Positions 44,885 to 56,380 of a DNA stretch of 64,000 bases are shown piece after piece. A program made the translations under genes and the position numbers. The stretch spans positions 50,406,333-50,470,332 of the forward strand of contig OY282560.1 in assembly GCA_958295665.1 (NCBI GenBank), written 5' to 3'. This stretch comes from Tipula vernalis. Its lineage: Eukaryota > Arthropoda > Insecta > Diptera > Tipulidae. Position 1 is the first letter of the stretch. Every line of letters starts with the position of its first letter. A model generated the notes under the pieces. It worked only from the letters and a program-made list of their open reading frames with translations. It was not told the DNA's origin and did not search any database.

Positions 44885-46436
44885 TCGAAGCCAAATCGCT
44901 TCACATACTGCAGAACTCAACGAAACGTAATCTGCCTCAGTCGACGATAATGCTATATGGTCGTTTGCTTCTTTGTAGACCAGAAAATAGTATTGCCAAA
45001 TCCCAAACAGAAATACTTAACCAGATGTGGATTTACGATCAATGAGATCACTAACCCAATCCGCATCCGCATATCTGGTCAACAGAGTACTACTCGAACC
45101 CTGCACAAATGTCAATTTAAGCTCCAAAGTCGCCCTAATGTATCGCAACATTGGCCTCAAATGCGTCCAATGTTCATCAGTTGCTCATGCCTGAGACATC
45201 AGTTGCACATGCCTAATGCCGAATTGACTTATGGAGCTTCAATGTACATTCGATGGGTGTTGAGATCCCTTGGCAATTTTCCATTCCGAAACTTTTAAGC
45301 ACATCTTCCAAATATGGTTGTTGACTTAACTGTAACATGCGCCATTTTCTCTGTCACGGTAAATAATGATGCCCAAGAAGTGACGGATCTCACCAATGTC
45401 TTTCATTTCAAACTCCTTCGAAATGATCCTCTTGATTTAAGCAACTTGCTTGACCGATTTTCCTAGAAGAATTAGATCGTCCACATACAGAAGCAAATAC
45501 TCAGCTTCATCTCTTCGTCCACAAATGTACAAACATTTGTACTAATCATAAAACGGTGAAACCTCTCGTTCCAGACGAGAGACGCGTGTTTTAGCCCATA
45601 TAACGACTTTTGATCTATATTTCTTCCTGAAGTTTGCAGTTGAGAAAAGCCGTTCCAAATCACGTTCTTCAGCAGTAGACAACAGTTGTCGCACGGTCAC
45701 CATTCTTGCCACAGGCGAATAAGTTTCAAAGAAGTCAAGCCTTGTAGCGTGCCTTATAGCTGTTTGGCCGTCCAAACTTATCACGTTTTCTTGAAAAAAA
45801 CCCATTTAGAACTGACAATCGAACGTTCAGGTGGTGGTTCAATCAGCTTCCATGTTTGATTTTTCTTGAGCGAGTCCATTTCTGCATTCACTGCCTTCAT
45901 CCATTCATCAACATCATTTCGCCCTCGAATGCCCTCAAACGAACGAGGAACATCGTCAACAAATGCTAATGCATTCAATGCAAAAGCTGTCATGGCATTG
46001 TTGTCCTCATCCTCTGTATGATCAATAATTGATCCACTGACGACAGAGTTCGGTTCAATCTCGAATCGCCGTTTAAACCATATTGGAAAAATCAACAAAA
46101 TATTCCATTACCTGCGATTTGGTTTCCAACAGGTAAACAGCCACAAAATGTGTGTAATCATCAAGGAACGTGACAATGTAAGATTTACCATGTAGCTTGG
46201 GTGGTGTGATAGGTCCACAAACATCACTATGGATCAACTCGAGAATTCTCTATGATCTGCTTACCGATTGCGCAGGGCTCACACAATCCAATCAAATTAC
46301 CATTCAATTTACCAATGCCGTCCATCATCGATGCCAATCGCCGAATATCATTGGTGTTCAAATGACCCAAATGCTTGTGCCAACTGAGACCCTTGGTAAA
46401 TTTATATAGCCACACAAAAGATGGATGGCGAGACAC
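44885..46436 (-). mobile_element. Copia-like retrotransposon remnant
   Basis: Minus strand: pre-integrase region (46436-46227: SWHKHLGHLNTNDIRRL, LCEPCAIGKQ), integrase start (HSDVCGP and FLDDYT, about 46226-46100), a jump to the RT leader (46098-45781: WMKAVNAEMDSLKKNQTWKL), RT (45805-45472: ETYSPVARMVTVRQLL), and RNase H (about 45190-44900: ADADWVSDLIDRKSTSGYF). The second half of the integrase is deleted near 46095. Frameshifts break the rest. Both ends are truncated. Confidence 0.85.
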
Positions 46437-48462
46437 GCCAAATGTGGAAACGGAAGTTCGGAAGTTTCACGAAATGAAATATCCTAAGTTCCAGAAACTT
46501 TTGGCTGTTTTAAATAAGCGAATGGAAGCTCTACAAGGCATTAAGTCAGAAAACGCAAAGTGTGTGCAAAGTAAGCAAAATGTACAGCGAACAAAGTCTA
46601 TCGTGCACACTGCACCGGCAGTAACTTATTTTGTGGCAAAGACCACAAATTATTTGAATGTGACGGTTTCCAAATTCTTCCAACTGCTCAGATAGCTGTA
46701 GAACGGTATAATGGCGAGTGGCAATTATATCGAGCTTTGCTTGACTCCTTCGGATCGCAAACGTTTTTCGTTACAGAAGAGTGTTTTCAACGACTATATG
46801 GATATAAGTTCTTATAATGATGTCAACTCAGGAGTATCCAAAGGAGTGACTACTCTACGAGTCAAATCCAATTTTCCTGGCGATGATTATGAGGCGAAGG
46901 TAAAGGTGTTGATAGTTCCAAAAATCTCCTCGTATCAAGTCTCAATTAGTGAAGTGGACGGCCTTCAAGAATTGTTCAAAGTGAAGCTAGCAGATTCTAA
47001 CTTTCATAAGAATAACAAAATTGACGTTCTTCTTGGTAGTGACCTGTTCTTCGATATAATTAGTGATGGCAAAAAATATCTTCCGAAATAAAATCTGGTG
47101 GTTCACAACACGAAGTTAGGATGGGTGTACATTTCAATCAATCTTCATATCGACCTTGATGTCGACCAAACACTCAGAAAATCGAAGATATCGTGAATAT
47201 TACTCCCTGCAGTGAAGAGGATACATTTTGTTTGGAACATTACCAGAGAACCGTTGAAAGATCAGCAGATGGAAGATACATAGTAAGCCTACCGTTTAGA
47301 AAATATGCACCGAAGCTGGAAAATTCCAAAATAATGGCGGCTGTAGTTCGTTGAAGAAGCAGTACACTGAGTTCCTGGAAAAATAGACCTGATTAAAATT
47401 ATTTGCCGCATCATGAAGTATTAAAAGAAAACAGTACTACCACCAAATTGCGGTTAGTGTTTGATGGGTCAGCCAAAACTACTTATGGTAATTCACTAAA
47501 TAATGAGATAGCGGTAGGACCAGTTGTGCAGTCCAGTTTGGTAGAGTTACTACTCATATTTCACAGACATAAAATAATATTTATGGCTGATATAGAGAAC
47601 ATCTTTAGGCAGATCTGAGATAGTATGGAGAAAGGATCCACAAGACGAGCTACAATTTTTTAAGCTGCTGACCATTACATAAGGCCTCTATTCCTTAGTA
47701 ACACAAACGTTAAATCAACTGGCATTAGATTATCAAACCTAATACCCAGAGGCAGCAGAAATAGTGAAACGTGGTTTTTACGTTGATGATCTTATGTCTG
47801 GAACTAATAATTTCAAGGACGCTCAAACAATTGTCAAAGATTTGGTTTGCTTATTGAAGAAGGGCGGATTCAATCTACGCAAGTGGGCATCCAATAGTTC
47901 CGAGCTTCTCCACAGAATTCCTGTAGCCAACAGAAACCTTTCTATTATTAATTTTGAAGAAGAATCTCATGCAGTTTAAGTTCTTGGTGTAAGATACTCT
48001 CCCGTAAACGATACCTTCCAGTTTAAAGTGACTCTAGTAACTAAAATGTTAACCAAACGAAATATGTTATCGGAAGCGTCGAAATTGTTTGACCCGATTG
48101 GATGGTTATATCCAACGACCATAATGATTAAAATACTATTTCAAAACCTATGGTTACTTGGCGTAGACTGATTTGCCGATGTATCCGAATTGGCTTACGC
48201 TGCCGATATCTATAGTAGGGTAAAAACTATAAATGGTTATATGATAAATTTGGTAACTGCGAAGACAAAGGTAGCGCCAATTAAAGCAGTTATTATTCCT
48301 CGGCTGGAACTCTGCGCAGCAGTATTGCTAACAAAACTGATGACATCCGTTTATGGTAGAATGGCCTACATTGGTTGAGAAAGCCAGATGTGGAATGGAT
48401 ATGCCAAATTAATCAAGCAAACGAATTACCGGAGCAGGAACTAAAGGAGCGGGCCCCAGCCG
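46437..48462 (+). mobile_element. BEL/Pao retrotransposon remnant
   Basis: Plus strand: gag end with a zinc knuckle-like FCGKDHKLFECDGF (about 46630), a protease active-site region in which one residue splits the DSGSQ motif (about 46735-46770), protease C-terminus (46790-47091, KIDVLLGSDLFFDII), linker, RT N-terminus (47403-47618, TTTKLRLVFDGSAKT), RT catalytic region (YVDDLMSGTNN at 47779), and A17 region (VAPIKAVIIPRLELCAAVLL at 48268). Stops and shifts separate these. The sequence ends at 48462 against the next element. Confidence 0.85.
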
Positions 48463-49038
48463 TTGTCATCCAACGACCGCAGTGCTCCCGTAGCGGAAAG
48501 CTTGGCTAACGGAGCATTAAAAGCTACAAGAATTGAAAAGCAGGGGACACGGGGAATTAATGACCCATTCAAGAAAAACAGTATGTTCCAGAGGTCTCCC
48601 CCGGGTATGCAGAGGTCCATGGCATTATCAATGTCGGATCTTGTGGCCCCAAGGGTTAAAGAAAGAAATCAGGAAGCGAGCGAGGTGCGGAGGAGTATCT
48701 CGAAAGTGAACATCGTGAAAAAGCATATCGACGATCTTTCTGAGTATGCCAAAGATCGAAACAATGTCCATGGTGAAATCAAGAGGTTCATACGAATGAT
48801 CAAACAATCGTTTAGGGATGTAGAAAAGGAGTTTAAAGTACTTTCCGAAAGAGGGGAGGATCCAGAGGCAACTCTAGAGAACTTGCTACAACCTGAGAGG
48901 GAGGTATTCAAGATAATCAAGGAAACACCTATACTGAAGGAAACGAAAGAGCAAGCTGCCAAGGCCGGGAACTCTCTGGAAGAAGAAGTGTTCCTTGACA
49001 CTCCGAAAAGTAAAAGGAAGAAGACACTAAATTCGTGA
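48463..49038 (+). pseudogene. R1-like ORF1 (gag) N-terminal part
   Basis: 191 residues, highly charged, with a likely coiled coil between about residues 70 and 130 (KKHIDDLSEYAKDRNNVHGE). It ends in a basic KSKRKK stretch. The C-terminal continuation is in the frame 49108-49293, with RPDALEITKKGNLTYAEILK, a motif usual before the zinc knuckles in R1-type ORF1. The knuckles themselves are deleted. The role would be RNA binding in retrotransposon particles. Identity rests mainly on context. Confidence 0.65.
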
Positions 49039-50671
49039 GGCAACGAATCTAAGAAGGAAAGGACAAGCGAGGCGATACTCAAGCAGCAAAGGAGGAATGG
49101 GAATCCCTTGCAATTGGAAGGTAATAATAACGAAGACACTAGAGATGCCACAAATTGGACGTTGATCAAATGCAAAACTCGAGAGAGACGGGCGAGGCCT
49201 CCTCGTCCGGATGCACTAGAGATCACAAAGAAAGGAAATTTGACGTATGCGGAAATCTTAAAAAATATTAAAAGAAACCCTTTATATCTATAGCTGCTAT
49301 GCGCCTCCGAGCGCAACGATTGAGGATTTTATGGATCGACCGTTTTTTGGATCGACCGTTTTTTGGATCGGCTTGTCGGCGATGCCAGGGATCGAAGGCC
49401 GGTGATCATCGCCGGTGATTTTAATGCATGGGCCACAGAATGAGGCAGCACAAACACAAACAATCAAGGGAGGGCTCTTCTTGAGGCAATATCTGTTCTC
49501 GATATTGTTCTTTGCAATAATGGGAACCATCCTACATTCTGTAGAGGTGAAGCGAGATCGTTTATTGACATAACTTTTATTAGTAGTGATCTCATGAGGA
49601 CTGGAATCAAGTGGGAAGTTAGCGAAATCTACACGCACAATGACCACCAAGCGATACTTTTGGAGCTAAGCGGACCGAAGTCCATGCCAATCAGATCGAT
49701 TAAAATTGTAGAGTGGAAGGTTAAGAATTTCGATGAGGAAATATTTACAATAATGATGGATGAGGTTTACCTGGAGGGTGTAGCTAATATTAAAGCAACC
49801 CAATTTATGGACTGCGTGAAGAAGACTATCGCAGCGCGCTAAGGGAAGAGAGACATTTGCCATGCTTCTGCGTCGGTATAACATGGCTTGACAAATCTTT
49901 GTAACGAAGGGGAACAGGATCCCTGGGGTAGGCCATATAGAACAGTAATGTCGAGGTTGAAAATGACAAGTGCGTCTCCTCCGACATGCCCGAGTATGAT
50001 GCATGAGATCGGTACCACATTGTTTCCAGAGCAAGTGGCGTTGGTGCCCAATGTGGACCGACCTAAAGCACCCGAAGAAAAATATGGAAAGGAGGTAGCA
50101 AGAAATACTGGGCCATTGTTACTTTAGACATCCAAAACGCTTTCAACTCCGCTAGGTGGAAGTTACATTATAATGGCGTTAGAGGAATTTGGAGTGCCTA
50201 GCTACATTATAAAGATTGTGAGGAGCTGCAGATTTCCAAGATAGAATCCTAAGTTACAACACGGAAGTAGGTATACGAGAGTACACAGTGACGGGAGGAG
50301 TTCCGCAAGGCTGAGTTTTGGGACCTTTACTGTGGAATATTATGTATGATGGGATTTTTCGACTACGGATGCCCGAAGAAGTGAAAATGGTGGGCTTTGC
50401 AGATGGTATCGCAATAGTTGTTGTTGCGAAGTTCAAGGACGAGGCAGAACACACATGCAACGAAGCCATAGCCGTTATTCAGCGGTGGTTATCGAAGGTT
50501 GGACTTCAGTTAGCTGAACATAAAACCGAGGCAGTTCTAGTTACGAGCAGGAAGCAGCGGGAAACAATTACTATTAAGGTGGGCAATTCTTAAATCTCTC
50601 CCAAACCTTACATCGAATATTTAGGCATCAAGATTGATGCAAGACTTTCATCGAAAGAGCATATTGAGTAC

Positions 50672-51304
50672 GTGAGCGACATTGCAGCTATAGTAAATGC
50701 CGCTCTTTCACGTTTAATGCCGAATTTAGAGGGACCTAGACAGAACCGTCGGAGATTGTCGGCCAGTGTCGTCACACACATCTTATTGTACGGTGTTCCT
50801 ATTTGGGCAGATTCACTGAGAATCAAAGCCTATAGCCGAGACAGAAATTCGGTATATCGGAGGTGTGCGCTGCGAGTCATCTGTGGGTTCCGCACTATAT
50901 CAGATGATGCGACGTATGTGGTAGCGGGAATGACCCCAATTGCTCTTTTGGCAAAGGAGCGACAACAAATATACCAACACGGAGTCGAAGGAACCAATCC
51001 GATGACTAGAAAAGATCGTAATCTTGTGAGATTGGAAATAATTGCTGAATGGCAGCAACAATGGAGTTCATCAGGAAAGGGTAGATGGACATACCGTTTC
51101 ATTCCTTCGATTGGCGAGTGGTTAAACCTACGACACGGAGAAGTTAACTTTTACTTGACGCAGTTGTTGACAGGTCACGATGATTCACCGATACCGGAGG
51201 ATGCGGATCATGTGTTATTCATATGTCCGGATTCGAAGAAAGAAGGAAAGTGCTTGAGAAGACGATGGAGCAACGGCCGACGCCGGAGAATACAATTGCA
51301 CTAA
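50672..51304 (+). pseudogene. R1-like ORF2 C-terminal region
   Basis: 210 residues: LPNLEGPRQNRRR-like text, VVTHILLYGVPIWADSL, YRRCALRVICGFRTISDDAT, then TYRFIPSIGEWLNLRHGEVN and LTGHDDSPIPEDADHVLFIC. This corresponds to the thumb and C-terminal domain after RT in R1-like elements. The Cys/His cluster that should follow LTGH is missing. The RT upstream (50318-50593: FADGIAIVVVAKFKD) is in another frame. Confidence 0.8.
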
Positions 51305-51681
51305 TGCTGCGTTCGACGGAGCACTGGTCTGTCTTTTGTTGTTTTGCATTTAGGAGATTTTGTAAAAAAGATTTTGTAATGGGAAATTTCGTACCCAACC
51401 CGAATAAAACGACCAATAATGAAAATTTGTATTTGGTTCTGATTATTTTTAAGATTACATCAGAGATTTCAACAGTATCATATTGCTCTCTCAAGGCACT
51501 TCAGGATACTGAAAGTGTATTCCGAATATATGAGTAAATCATGTTTACATTACTGTGCGAGAAGATGAAAGGAGCTTCACGTAACACTTATCTTTATAAT
51601 GCATCTATGACTTATTTTCAACGTTACATGTTTTGGTCAACAAAATAAAATAAAAACTCCAAATTTAAATAGTATAACAAA

Positions 51682-51687
51682 TTTATT
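51682..51687 (-). terminator. polyadenylation signal of the minus-strand cuticle gene
   Basis: AATAAA on the minus strand, about 40 bp after the stop codon at 51727. Confidence 0.6.
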
Positions 51688-51726
51688 GACTACAAACGGC
51701 AAATACCACCAAAATTCTTATACTCT

Positions 51727-52168
51727 CTACCATAGTGCTGGTGCAGCATATCGGGCAGCGAATGGAGCAGCATAAGCTAATGGGGCTGATGCAGCGTAGG
51801 CAAATGGTGCTGGTGCGGCATAGGCTAATGGTGCTGCAGCAGTATATGCAAGTGGGGCTGGTGCTGCAGCATAAGCTACTGGAGCGGCAGCAGCATAAGC
51901 AATTGGTGCAGCAGCCAATCCATTGTAATTACGAGCAACAACTTGTGAACTGTGTGCGGTTACAACGGCTGGACCGGCAGCGTAAGCGATTGGTGCTGAA
52001 TAGGCCAATGGTGCTGATAAAAATCCTGGTTTAGCGGCAGCATAGGCAACAATTGCGAAAAATACAGCTACCTATTGTAAATAAAGAAAATACACAAAAC
52101 ATTTAGTTTTAATATTAAAATTCCAAATCGTAATATATTTCGCACAAAAAACTTACTGTCTTGAACAT
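51727..52168 (-). CDS. secreted alanine-rich cuticle protein (retinin-like motif)
   Basis: Exon 1 (52168-52157) encodes MFKT. An 85-bp GT-AG intron follows, and exon 2 is 52071-51727. The product has 118 residues. Signal peptide at residues 1-17 (VAVFFAIVAYAAA) before KPG. AHSSQVVARNYNG lies at residues 43-55, then AAPVAYAAAPA repeats to the C-terminus (YAAPALW). It is a paralogue of the 28975 gene. The TATA box is at 52261-52268. The gene is intact and flanked on the right by an R1-like element remnant in genomic order (left side) and a non-coding spacer. Confidence 0.88.
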
Positions 52169-52260
52169 TTTGATAAGATTTGTTTGTTATTTGTTTGTTT
52201 ATTTGTTAAACTTGAAACGGTATTCAATTGAATGATAATTTAACATCGTCGAACATTCAT

Positions 52261-52268
52261 TTTATATA
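52261..52268 (-). promoter_or_regulatory. TATA box of the minus-strand cuticle gene
   Basis: TATATAAA on the minus strand, 93 bp before the ATG at 52168, the same spacing as in the other genes of this family. Confidence 0.65.
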
Positions 52269-52899
52269 CAAACCCCAAAAAACCAAAGAAAAAACTTTTC
52301 ATTTTTCACTTCCACCTCCAACCTCCCAAAATAACCAACAGAACACAAAATACTATCAAAATGATTCACCGTTCGATCGCGATCAAACCAACCAAAAATT
52401 TTAATATTCATAAACCTTTATTGGGCTAAATTGTTTAACGTAACACTATCAAACAAATTTAACTGCGATTAGCCATTCAACTCGTGTACTTGGGAAATTA
52501 TGTGTGCGTACTTACACTTTCGTTATGTAGCTTCTCCCTCTAAATGTGGTATGCGTGCTCTAAATATTATCGATCGTCTCGGCCGATTTGAATAGTAATT
52601 GGTTTTAATGTATACCATGGATTGTATAATGGGTGATTGTTGTTGTTGTCAATACTTTTTAAATTAAATAATTGGGTTAGTGCTTGTATGGAAATTTAAT
52701 TGGTTGTCTTATATAACTTTAACAATTGTGGCAGAGAATTGAATAACTATGTTCATACTATACAGTGTCGCTTCAAACCTTTTGCTTTTAATAAAATCGA
52801 ACTCAAAATCGCTAAAGTTTCCAAAAAAATTATTTTCTTGGTGATGATCTTGTGCAGTGATTACTGGCACCAATATTCTTATGTAAATACGACCCTGTA
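52269..52899. other. spacer with no recognised gene
   Basis: An 85-codon plus-strand frame at 52700-52957 shows no family signal and overlaps the likely BEL LTR. Nothing else was recognised. Confidence 0.45.
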
Positions 52900-55800
52900 T
52901 CCTAAATTATCATTGCTACATGAGAATGTCGGCCAAAACCACAGAAATGCAGCCTAAACATTTCAAGTAACAAAAAACGAGGTTGAATACCGCCGCAGTA
53001 TTTAAATTTCTTATGCACTCGTTCAGCAGAGATTGGTTTACCAATTAAAATGTGCAACGACATGAAGTTGATGGAGCTCCTTTCAATTTCCTCAGCCATG
53101 ATATAACCGCAAAGATGGCGTCTCACTTTTAACCAAAAAACACAAATGAGTACCTGTATTTCTTCTGGTCCGAACATACTCCCGCCCGTTGAGGAATTCA
53201 ATGAGTCAATCTGATATTAGGGGACCGATTTTTTCCAATTGATCTTGCATAGATGCCACGTTGAGTTTTTCACAGTGACCGTCTGAACAAGTCCATCAGC
53301 TCCCGGATGGACATTAATTGTGCGTCCTAGATGCCAGGATCCGGGTGGCATGGTTAGTGTGTTTCGTTCTCCATTTAGGGCGCTGCTGTAACATTGTGAG
53401 ATAATCGGACCTCCACAGCTTCCAAAACCCCTTAATCATACTTTGAAGCAGTTGCCAGCGATTAGTGTAAAACTGGGGTTCATCTGTAGGCACGTCAGGT
53501 AACATAACTGGAGAAAAACCCATGAGAAAATGTCCTGGAGTTAATATCTCACAATTCTTTCATTCTTTTTCGTAAATTTGCGCGCATATCTCGTAGAGTT
53601 TGCTGATTCTTCTTTTAGCGCCAATGGAGTTCGATCAGTTGTCTAAAAATATTTGGACAGGAAGACCTCGTCTACAAATAAAGCGCCTCAAACAGGCAAG
53701 AAACGCCTCAGTAGTCAGGTCTGATACTAGTTCTATGTGCATGGCTTTAACGACAAGGCAGACAAATATCGCAATGTAGCCCTTATACATTTTATCACCT
53801 CGTCCAGTTTTAGATTTTACTTTCACCGGTTCTGCCAAGTCAACACCAACTGTAGAGAATGGTCTGGAGGATGTTATCTGAAACGACGGTAGATCTCCCA
53901 TCTGTCGTTTAGACGTACTTAGACGATGGCGGCTGCAGGTGACGCAGCAACGAGCTACTTCTTTAGCAAGGTTTTTAGCACTAACTATGAAGTAATTTTG
54001 TCGGATGATGGCGAGTAATTGTTGTTGCTTGGAGTGGATATATCGCAGGTGAAAGGCCTTTACAAGAGCTTGAGTAAACGGATGGCGGGCAACAAGAACT
54101 GCAGTTTGCTTGGTGTCCAACCAATCTGCATCTCAATGAAAGAGCTCATAGAAAGTTGGTCCTTCCCACCACAGCAAGTTGTTGACCAATTGATCCGGAA
54201 ATATTCCTCGTGATGCCAAATTTGCTGGGTTCTCCATTGAGGAAACGTGATTACATTTTAGTCGTGGGAAACGTTACAGGATTGGATGAATGAGGTACGG
54301 TTTTTGATTAATGTTTTCCACCGTCTGGAAACATCAGACACCCATGCTAAAACGATCGTGGAATCTGTCCAACTAAACGTTTGTATATTCAGAATGCCTA
54401 AGAAATTATTTAGTACAGTTAACGATTTTACCAATAAAACAGCGGCGCATAACTCAAGTTTCCGATGCGTCAGAGAATCCATGTAGTTCCACCTTAACGG
54501 GTGATGGAGGAATGTTTAAAAATCGAGGAAATAAAATTTGAACGCAGCTTCTCCCATACTAGTTCTATTTTCTTGGGCAAAGGATCATCCCAGTCGAGTT
54601 TACGAAGCCAAAGCCTTTGAAAAAAGATTTTGGCAACGACCCTACAAGGACAGAGGAATCCTAACGGATCGAAGGTACGGCCAGTGATAGACCAAAACTT
54701 TAGTTTCGAAGTAGTCGTCAAATTTCTCGATTTTGAAAGTGAAACAATCCAAACATGTAATCCAAACTAGACCCTAAGGTTTTCACTAAAGTCTCTCCAT
54801 TGCCAAATTCAACAAGAGTCTCCTGCTCCTGCTGTGGTATAGATCTTAATAATTCCTGGCTGTTGGACACGCATTTTCTTAGTCTAAAACCGCCTCTGCT
54901 CAAACCTTCCGCTATCTTTTGTTGTAAATGTTTAGCCTCACATACTACACTAGCAGAGAAATTGCGTTCGCATGCCAAACAATGCGCTGATATTCACGTT
55001 GATCTTCGTCTATTTCGACTTGACGGAACATTTTTTTCACGTCAGCTGCAAAGGCAATCCTGTGTTTCCGAAATCAGACCAGAATATAAAATAGTTTTGG
55101 CATAATTGGTGGCCCAGAATCCAATTTATCGTTCAGCGAAATGCCTGACGAAGATTTTGAAAAACCGTCAAACACCATGCGTAATTTCGTTGTCGAACTG
55201 GACTCTTTCAGTACCGCATGATGTGGGAGATGTTTTCGTGGTGCTGCCCTTAATTTCATGGGAAGGAATAAGAGGCATGTGACTCCCAGCCTTGCATATT
55301 CAATCATACAATTTGAGTACTCCTTTCCTAATTCTGGGATTTTTTCGAATCGATGCTCCATAGAGAAAAGTCTTATAGTTGCCATGGATAGCGAGTCTCC
55401 GAGATCGGGGGAATTTGTTTTAAATGGCAACCCCCTGACATATTTACATGATTTATAGTTCTTAACTGTATTCTACCTAAAATAATTCTCGCGCTTGATT
55501 GTATCGTGGAGGTCTAAATGGCAAATCATGACAGAGCCGCAAGGTGAAACGGAATCATGATCATATTGAAGCGATGCCTTCCCAGAGATGACGTAACCAA
55601 AACAAGTGAATTGTGCAAAAAGATCATCATTCAGTTGCAATTTTTCCGAACGCAATAATTTCAAAAAAATGTCCGCTCCGAGTGGTATATCCACCGGATC
55701 CACGGAATGTTTTTGTGTTTTATTAATTCCACTGTAATCGGAGGAAGATCATAAGTTAAGTTTTTCCTTATAAGAGCTCTCACGGATATAGAGGAGCTAC

Positions 55801-55930
55801 TTTAGTCCTGCCGGGCTTATGGAACCAAAACCCTTGATATTTACGCCAGCACGATAACGCATCAGGTTTAAGGATTCAACACATTTTTCGTTTATCGAAC
55901 TTTTGGTAAGATCCTCTAGAGTTCTGAACC
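52900..55930 (-). mobile_element. BEL/Pao retrotransposon with 3' LTR border
   Basis: Minus strand: protease (about 55930-55473, IPLGADIFLKLL), RT start (55430-55074, LPHHAVLKESSSTTKLRMVF), RT end (54978-54718, GLSRGGFRLRKCVSNSQELL), FDPLGFLCP (54721-54494), A17/RNase H (54482-54258), integrase zinc region and core (54120-53635, FSTVGVDLAEPVKVKSKTGR, ending ILVQIFLDN-like), and DUF5641 (about 53345-53215). A purine tract GGGCGGGAG is followed by TGTTCGGACC at 53176, which should be the start of the 3' LTR. The right (outer) LTR end is not defined. Frames are broken throughout. Confidence 0.85.
53635..54120 (-). pseudogene. BEL/Pao integrase fragment
   Basis: Residues 1-60 hold the zinc-binding HLRYIHSKQQQL and CVTCSRHRLS. 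The core has VGVDLAEPV (first Asp), VKAMHIELVSDLTTEAFLAC, and QIFLDN (second Asp) at the end. The expected glycine-threonine after DN and the GLWEA glutamate motif are not in this frame, and a stop or shift follows. Same domain as in 1319-3526. Confidence 0.82.
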
Positions 55931-56380
55931 ATGATTAAGGCTGCTGGCATCCCTGCTGGTAATCCCGAAGTAGGGCTCGGTAAACCGCAAGAGTCACCAT
56001 ACTTCCACCTTAATCCTAGGCCATGATCGATCCTCGATTACCCAGGGTTCACGAACTACCTGCGTCCTATACAGACCAAGAGCAGTACGTCCGAGAACAG
56101 TTTCCTCTGAAAGAAGAAATCACACTTCTGGAATACGATGAGAATCCGGATGACTGTTACCAGCAAATCCATGTCATCGAGAAACGACCCAAAGACCCGA
56201 AACAAGGCAAACCGAGAACCCAATGATAGGTTCACCTCAGCCTTATCCGTACAATACTTCAATGACGTCACCTCAGAAATAGAAAGTTGCACCTATTTGT
56301 ACCTATTTGTAGACTGCTAGCGATGTATAAAAGGAGGTTTTTTATTGGTGTGTAACAATGTTTGTAGATAGACCCGATTG
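55931..56380 (+). other. unassigned sequence with a 67-codon frame
   Basis: The frame 56023-56226 encodes an acidic, proline-rich peptide (ending KRPKDPKQGKPRTQ). I do not recognise it. It lies upstream of a Gypsy protease-RT remnant on the same strand and could be the end of that element's gag, but no zinc knuckle is seen. Confidence 0.35.

Larger units (their letters stand above)
48463..51540 (+). mobile_element. R1/LOA-like non-LTR retrotransposon, internally deleted
   Basis: Same family as the element at 33549-36358, on the opposite strand. Order: ORF1 (48463-49038 and 49108-49280), a jump into the middle of the endonuclease (YSCYAPPS at about 49290), endonuclease end (49405-49670), RT (about 50100-50600) and C-terminal region (50672-51304). 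Motif C of RT reads FADG instead of FADD. The C-terminal zinc segment has an internal loss at about 51175. 3' end not precisely defined. Confidence 0.85.

Noticed and set aside
48669..49316. 215-residue minus-strand frame
   Set aside because: It is antisense to the R1-like ORF1, whose plus-strand reading has coiled-coil character and element context.
52700..52957. 85-residue plus-strand frame as a host gene
   Set aside because: No signal peptide, domain or promoter evidence, and its end overlaps the BEL LTR region.
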